Shown here one piece after another: positions 58,738-64,000 of a stretch of DNA of 64,000 bases. The stretch's first letter is position 1, and the number at the start of each line of letters is the position of its first letter. Below the pieces are notes generated by a model. That model worked only from the letters and a program-made list of their open reading frames with translations. It did not search any database and was not told where the DNA came from. The DNA is from Symsagittifera roscoffensis (Eukaryota > Xenacoelomorpha > Acoela > Convolutidae). A program made the translations under genes and the position numbers. The stretch lies in the NCBI RefSeq assembly GCF_963678635.1, contig NC_087063.1, forward strand, positions 44,346,759 to 44,410,758, given 5' to 3'.

Positions 58738-61472
58738 CTGGGAAAATACAAAAGTGGTTCAGCTTATAGTGAACTGTGAGTTTCAGTCATTAACTAAATT
58801 GAACTCGAACTTTGATTCTGTGCAGATTGGTCAAATTGGACCTTATCAGAAGTATTGTGCTACGCCATTCTGAAGTTTGTTTGACAAGTTGTTGGAAATG
58901 TAAACTCTGCAACTTAGCTATGCAACTCTAATGGCAACTACTTCTCCAAACAGAAGCATTTGTAAACTTTGTGGGCCAACAAACTTTTGCAGATCACTCA
59001 ATTAAATTTTTCAAATTCTTCTTCTTGAAGGCAAGCTCAGCAATTTTCAAGTTATTAAAAATTCAAGAGTTTTGTTCCACAATGAATTTTTTGAAAAATA
59101 ACACAATTTTCTCTCATGGCAATGATCATCGGTTTATGTTGCTTAGAATTGGAGTGCAGTCTGTAAATAGAAAACCGCGATTTCATATTCGTCAGTAAGT
59201 ATAAAAACACTATAATAATCAGAATTTTCAGAATTGAGATAGGATACAGAATGAACCCAAGAAAATAAGGAATCACACATAGAAAAATTAATTGTTTTCA
59301 AGCTAGTATGCCAGTAATGATTGTTATAAAACCGCATTACAACCATTAAACCTTATTCTGAGAGACAGTCATGAGAACTTCTGGTCCGTTTCCAGACTTT
59401 TCTGGGAAGAAAAATTAAATAATTTTCTCAGTTTTTTTCTACGATTTTTATCGGTATCGACCAAAACGCAAAAACTCAAAAAGGTACGAGCCTTTTCAAA
59501 AAAAAATATAAAAGAAGTAATATAAAAATTAATCTGTTCAGATGTTATAATTATACTTGCGATTAGCAAGCGTTATCAAAACAGAACATAGACATTTTTT
59601 GGGTTACCAACTTGTTGTACAGAATCACTTGAATCACTTGTATCTTGGTTTATAATCAATTCAAAACATCCATACGTTCCCGGGCATTTTAGCGTGCAGT
59701 TAACTATTATGCCTGGGGCGGCAAAGGTCCTGGGTTGGAATCTAAACAAAATCTGTTTCTTTTTTCTCGGGAAAAATGATGGTCTCAAAGTTTTTTTCAT
59801 TTTTCTCACAAATTTTGACAGAGAAACAATTAAGGTTTTGGGCGAAGTCCAAAATAAGAAATCAACATTTTTCATGCCGCATCAGTATACCATTTTCAAT
59901 CAATAGCAGACGCCTACCTCCAGCTTCAGCTGAGCCCAATATTTTTTATCGAGACATAAGAAAGTTGTAGCTCACCTGGTTTCTTTTCAACATTTAAAAA
60001 AGTTTTGCCAACTTAAGTTTTTTATGTTTATGTTGTATCGCAAGTGGTGCAAACCTTCGCTTCGCCTGTGTAAAAGTTAAAGCTCTATATTATGTTTAAT
60101 AGATTTCATTGTTCAAAAAAAAATTATCTGAGAAAATTGGTTCTTTCTGTTTGAGGCTGTTTCAGATTTTTTTGGGGTAAACTCCCATTTATAAAAAAAG
60201 TTTATTCCAGAGTTAAAGGCGCAAATGAACAATCATCTTATTTTAAAATGCAGTGAGTTTTTTTAGTTGATTCTATGTTTTGATACATTACTTAGGTCCT
60301 CTTCAGTTTTTACGTTGCGTAAAGTATCTACTGGGCAAATTTTTTGGTTTATTTTATTTAATGTTTTAAAAAATTCACAAATGTTTTTCTGATTTCACTT
60401 CTGATTGATGAATCACTGAATCTTAACTCCTAAATTTAAATTGCTGCCGAAGCTTACATAGATTCTGATTGAAATTGAGTCATATTGGGTAGAATAATGT
60501 GAACATAAAGCTTTTTCTGTGAACTCGCTGTTTCTACTCTATGAAAAATGCAGGGTAAAATAAAATTATATGCAGTTAATTTTTCATTAAGCATATAAAA
60601 TAAGCCAACTGAAAAAGAAGACAAAAAAATAATTTCATGTGTATATTTAATATGTATTTGATTTATCACGATGTTTCCGATGTTTTTTGTTACCGCTTTT
60701 GCCACTTATATTCAAACTATTACAACAGTTGAGTTAGTTTAGGTTATAAAAATCAAATAGCTACAAAACTTTTTCATTTGTATTTTTTAGCATAGATGTA
60801 CATGATTTGATTCAACTAAAGTTTATATGAACTCTGTTAAACTAGACGTATAACTGAAATCTAAAATCTATGTGAAATCTAGCAATCTAGAGATTTATCA
60901 ACAGCTGATTAGAGATCAAATAATTTGAACCTTAAAATTGCAAGAAGAGAATAAAATTTCAACAATAATGAAAAAAACCTGAATCAACTTGTTAAAAATT
61001 CCGTTTATTAATTATCAATTCCAAAAAAAGGAAAACAAAATTTAAATTACAAAGTATATGGAGCTTTTCAAATTTGCTAAGCACTGGAAAAAACTATCAA
61101 TGAATATCAGCTTTATCAAAAACAAAAACGTTCCTATCAGTGCAAGATCCTTAATGTTTCGACTGCCCTTCAGTGTGTTTTAGGAAACGTTGGAATCAAA
61201 ATCTCAATAACGAGTTACAAAAACTGTCGAAAAAAGTTCAAAATTACTTTTTTGTTCATCTTCTCCCACCTCTAATGTAAAAAACATACTGAAGTATTCT
61301 GCGTCTACGAACTATTTTTTTTGGATTAATCAACTACCTTACTTTAATTTGGAGTGATTTCTCAGGTTTGGATTGATTTCACAGGATTAATCACTATTGG
61401 GCCCAAATCATATTAAGAGCAAATAATGGAAAAAAAAAGTTTCGTTCACACAAAACTTTTACATGAGTAACA
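58738..61472. other. Intergenic region, no gene recognised
   Basis: It contains a tRNA-like segment (59701-59760) and scattered short frames without motifs. A phrase at 61130-61165 ('aatgtttcgactgccctt') resembles the motif in the first-exon modules. A 5' exon or promoter of the acyl-CoA ligase gene should lie near 58740-59500 but is not identifiable. Confidence 0.5.
59701..59760 (+). repeat. tRNA-like / SINE-like segment 4
   Basis: 'gcctggggcggcaaaggtcc' and 'tgggttggaatc' parallel the segment at 34936-35010. It is followed by a T-rich tail. It lies about 1 kb upstream of the acyl-CoA ligase gene. Confidence 0.4.
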
Positions 61473-62035
61473 TGGATAGCCGGTTACTGTGCAAGTAGCA
61501 CAGAATGTTCCGACCGCAATCTTAGAAAAGTACAAAAATATTTTTTCAAGTTGGTTGTTTTTTTCCTGCATGTGAAAAAAAGTCTGATCGAAAAATTAGA
61601 ACTTAGACACTTTTGAGAGTCATAGTAAAATACGTCAATTGGAAAAAAAATTTTGAAATTTTTTTTGCGGAAATTTTTTGAGTGTTCAAGTTTTTGATAC
61701 CCAAAATTGCGCTTACAAAACTTGAATAAAACTAGGTTTTCACAGCTTAGATTAAACTTAAATAAACTATTGCAATTACTAACTACCTTTCTAATTAGCT
61801 CGAATTTAATCAAAAATCAAAATTTTGAAACCGGTTTTTTTCAACACTGAAAACTTTTTTTTTCGAAATTTTTCCAATCCCGACTGAAAGGGCTTTAATA
61901 TGATCTATCACTCCCCCTGTACGATGATTATTTGTGGTAGCTGACTTTGCAGGAAAAATAAACAAAAAAACTAAAACACCCGAATACAAAGTTCCCACCC
62001 ATTTTCAGGTCGGAACAATAATTTAAACAAAAAAT
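61473..62035 (+). repeat. Dispersed repeat, family R1, copy d
   Basis: Cleanest start of the family: 'gatagccggttactgtgc' with the inverted CTGTGC/GCACAG pair, then 'gaatgttccgaccgcaatc'. It runs to 'aatacaaagttcccaccc' at about 62000. Overlapping minus-strand frames (61813-61484, 61998-61810) are translations of the repeat. Confidence 0.65.
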
Positions 62036-63038
62036 CATTCTGCTTGATTCAATTGAAAGGTTTGAATGCTTTTAAGTATTCAGTTTCAATCAGTTCCTTC
62101 GTTGAGTTTTAGCATCATATTTCGTTAAATTTAGACTAAACTCTATTTTAAGCATAGAAATCGGATTATACTACACTGGAACACAATATATTCTTTTAAC
62201 TTTTTGCAAAAAAATTGGCTATGCAGTAGGTAGTTTTTTTGGCTTCAAAAAATTGCCGCTTTTTAAAACCTTCTGAAAAAGATTTGAGTTTTAACACGCT
62301 TCAAAGAGTCCACATTAGCATTAGCCAGAGATTTTCATACTCAAACCGCTAAAGTTTATAACAAAAATGTAAGTACAAATTTTTTTAAATTCGAGCTCAG
62401 GGCAGTAATATCTTTTAGATGTTCAAAAATTCAAAAAGTTTTTGAGAAACTTTAGCCAGAGCCTTCCTTATCCTCCAGTATCCGTACATCAATTTGCAAC
62501 TACAATCATATATCAATTTGCAAATACATTACTTGTATGCAATCATTATCAACAGATATAATGTGGTCACAAAATCATCGAATCCTTGAATGTGATCGCT
62601 GCTTTCAGCCATTATTTGATTTCCAAAGAGAAAAAAAGGATGCTATTCTAGTGTTGAGAAAGTTTATGAACGTTTTGGCAGTCATTTGGATTATTAATAA
62701 ATCAACAAAAACCAGTAGTTTAGTTTAAAAAAAGATTGGCAAAAGTTTGTGAAAAAAAAACAGACAACATGAGATTTTTACTTCGAAAAATGCAGAAGGA
62801 ACACTATGTGCTAGTTTTGCAGTTTCAGGATACTCATTGTTTTTTTAATGAGAAATGTTCTATTCATCAAATTTATTAAATTGTTGTGACAAATGAAGTG
62901 GCTTATATAATTTGATTTATATTTTTATATGGAATAGTTAGCTCCCGCATTAGTTCGTTGGATGCCGATTTGATATCATTAACTCAGTAGCAGTTCCTAC
63001 TTCCTTTTAACGAATAATCTTGACTCGCTCGGTGTCGT
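62036..63038. other. Gene-free stretch downstream of the EF-hand gene
   Basis: A segment at about 62360-62450 ('aattcgagctcagggcagta') weakly resembles the array unit ('aatttgagctcaagacaaca') and may be a distant relative. No supported gene. The 3' UTR of the EF-hand gene should occupy the right-hand part. Confidence 0.45.
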
Positions 63039-63128
63039 CTATCCTCGGAACAGGTCTCCCAGTATTGTCTCGTAATTGACGAACTTCACGACTTCGTCTT
63101 GACTTGCACCGAGCCACTCAGCATCGAA
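63039..63128 (-). CDS. EF-hand-like protein, last exon
   Basis: The acceptor cgttaag precedes TTCGATGC. Thirty codons including the stop TAG (63041-63039) encode FDAEWLGASQDEVVKFVNYE and the C-terminus. Phase 0 matches the donor at 63404. Confidence 0.7.
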   Translation of the reverse strand, partial: FDAEWLGASQDEVVKFVNYETILGDLFRG

Positions 63129-64000
63129 CTTAACGAAAAATGAGTCATAAAATTCAGTTTTTTAATCAAATTATTACTGGATTTCTGGAAAGCAAAAAGG
63201 TCTTTCTGACAAGTTTTTGAAATGGATCACTGAAGTAATCGCTCTAATATTGACTTCGTTCTTAATATTTAGTCAATGGTTGTTTTGTGTTACAATTCTG
63301 ATTTAAATCAAATCATTTTTGAAAAACTAAGAGCTTTAAGTAGAAGTTTTTTAAATAAAATTGCAGGTGTGAGTGGAGGAGGGAACGGGAGGAGATGTGT
63401 TTACCCGGAGTACTGAGGGGATGTTGCATGAGATGGGCACTGGGTAGTCCCTCCAGTTGATCTCCTGCAGGAACTGCATGTAATCCACAATACCGGCAGA
63501 GTCCGCTAGTCTACACAAAGAAAATCACTTCATTACCAATTCTGTCTTTTGCTTTTCAAATACATGTTGGAACGAATATTGTTTTCATAGCTCGTGGACT
63601 GATGGCGATTTGATGAGATACGATGCAATACCTGGAGATGAAGTGTGACAGGAGGTCTACTGGAATCCGGATGTGCATGGCAAGGCAGCTCTTCCTCACG
63701 TCGGCAGCATGCAACTTCCCAGTTCTGAAAATAGATCAGATTTGAATGAAACGATTTCTTATAACTTACATATTTATATTTTTTCATTTTGGATGGTTAG
63801 TTTTGCAAAAAAAATTACGTATTTGACGCACATTTTTCCTGATAACTGCACATTATCTGGTCATTTTCTAGACAATAAGGTTAAAAATTTCCCATAGTTA
63901 ATTTGAACATTTGAGATACTCAAAATTTGGTTTGCCGAAGTATGAAGGAATCAAAAAGTAGGCAACTACCTTTCTGAGTCTCTGAGCTTCAGAGCCTTCC
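63039..64000 (-). CDS. EF-hand-like protein, C-terminal part (gene enters from the right edge)
   Basis: Exons 64000-63970, 63724-63632, 63510-63405 and 63128-63039 join in frame with GT-AG introns and end in TAG. The first motif, RDSERTGKLHAAD, fits an EF-hand loop with Gly at position 6 and Asp at 12. The second, LADSAGIVDYMQF, has lost the acidic first position and probably does not bind calcium. NWRDYPVP follows, reminiscent of the region after paired EF-hands in EFHB-type proteins, but the family assignment is tentative. The C-terminus is ETILGDLFRG. The N-terminal part lies beyond the window. Confidence 0.7.
63405..63510 (-). CDS. EF-hand-like protein, penultimate exon
   Basis: The acceptor tttgtgtag completes an Arg codon. 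The exon encodes LADSAGIVDYMQFLQEINWR and PVPISCNIPSVLR. Donor gtaaac, phase 0. Codon use is much richer in G/C than the flanking introns, supporting coding status. Confidence 0.8.
63632..63724 (-). CDS. EF-hand-like protein, internal exon
   Basis: The acceptor ctattttcag leads into TGKLHAADVRKSCLAMHIRI and DLLSHFIS. Donor gtattg, phase 2. Reading frames on both sides agree only with this exon structure. Confidence 0.8.
63970..64000 (-). CDS. EF-hand-like protein, exon cut by the window edge
   Basis: Only the last 31 bases are present. They encode KALKLRDSE and two bases of an Arg codon completed by the next exon. Donor gtagtt. Confidence 0.65.

Noticed and set aside
58559-58873. Plus-strand frames across the ligase first exon
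   Set aside because: Antisense shadows of a well-supported coding exon.

Overview
The window is AT-rich nuclear DNA of an invertebrate animal. The genes are split by canonical GT-AG introns and encode animal proteins: a pentameric ligand-gated ion channel subunit, a 4CL/luciferase-type acyl-CoA ligase and a protein with paired EF-hand-like motifs. An env-bearing LTR element and LINE fragments lie among them. I cannot place the phylum from sequence alone; a tunicate or another small-bodied invertebrate would fit, but that is a guess.

Layout. 1-4230: gene-free, with dispersed transposon-like repeats, including an inverted pair of one family. 4231-29460: a large repeat region. Twelve head-to-tail units of about 1.85 kb are organised into a 9.75-kb higher-order repeat of five units, present twice plus a partial third. 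Three ~2-kb modules in or beside the array each carry the same complete first coding exon of a nicotinic acetylcholine receptor (nAChR) subunit, with its splice donor. 33401-41581: exons 2-7 of that gene on the + strand. A first-exon copy plus exons 2-7 makes a clean 556-residue alpha-type subunit, so the gene spans 23-37 kb depending on which first exon is used. Its introns hold a 5'-truncated LINE, a solo LTR, tRNA-like repeats and hairpins.

41685-47083: gene-free, with repeats, microsatellites and a ~1.1-kb DNA element with short terminal inverted repeats. 47084-55728: a minus-strand LTR retroelement of 8,645 bp with 410-bp LTRs, an AAAG target duplication, a tRNA-type primer site, a zinc-knuckle gag, a decayed env-like gene and an extra long reading frame. 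I find no polymerase gene. 58706-56136 (-): a complete five-exon acyl-CoA ligase of 557 residues, with a MITE-like insertion in its first coding intron. 64000-63039 (-): the last four exons of the EF-hand-like gene, entering from the right edge.

The most unusual item is the triplication of an nAChR first exon inside a satellite-like higher-order repeat that forms the gene's first intron. The second is the gag/env element that appears to lack pol. Coordinates were worked out by hand; alignments and transcript data would be needed to confirm exon use and repeat ages.
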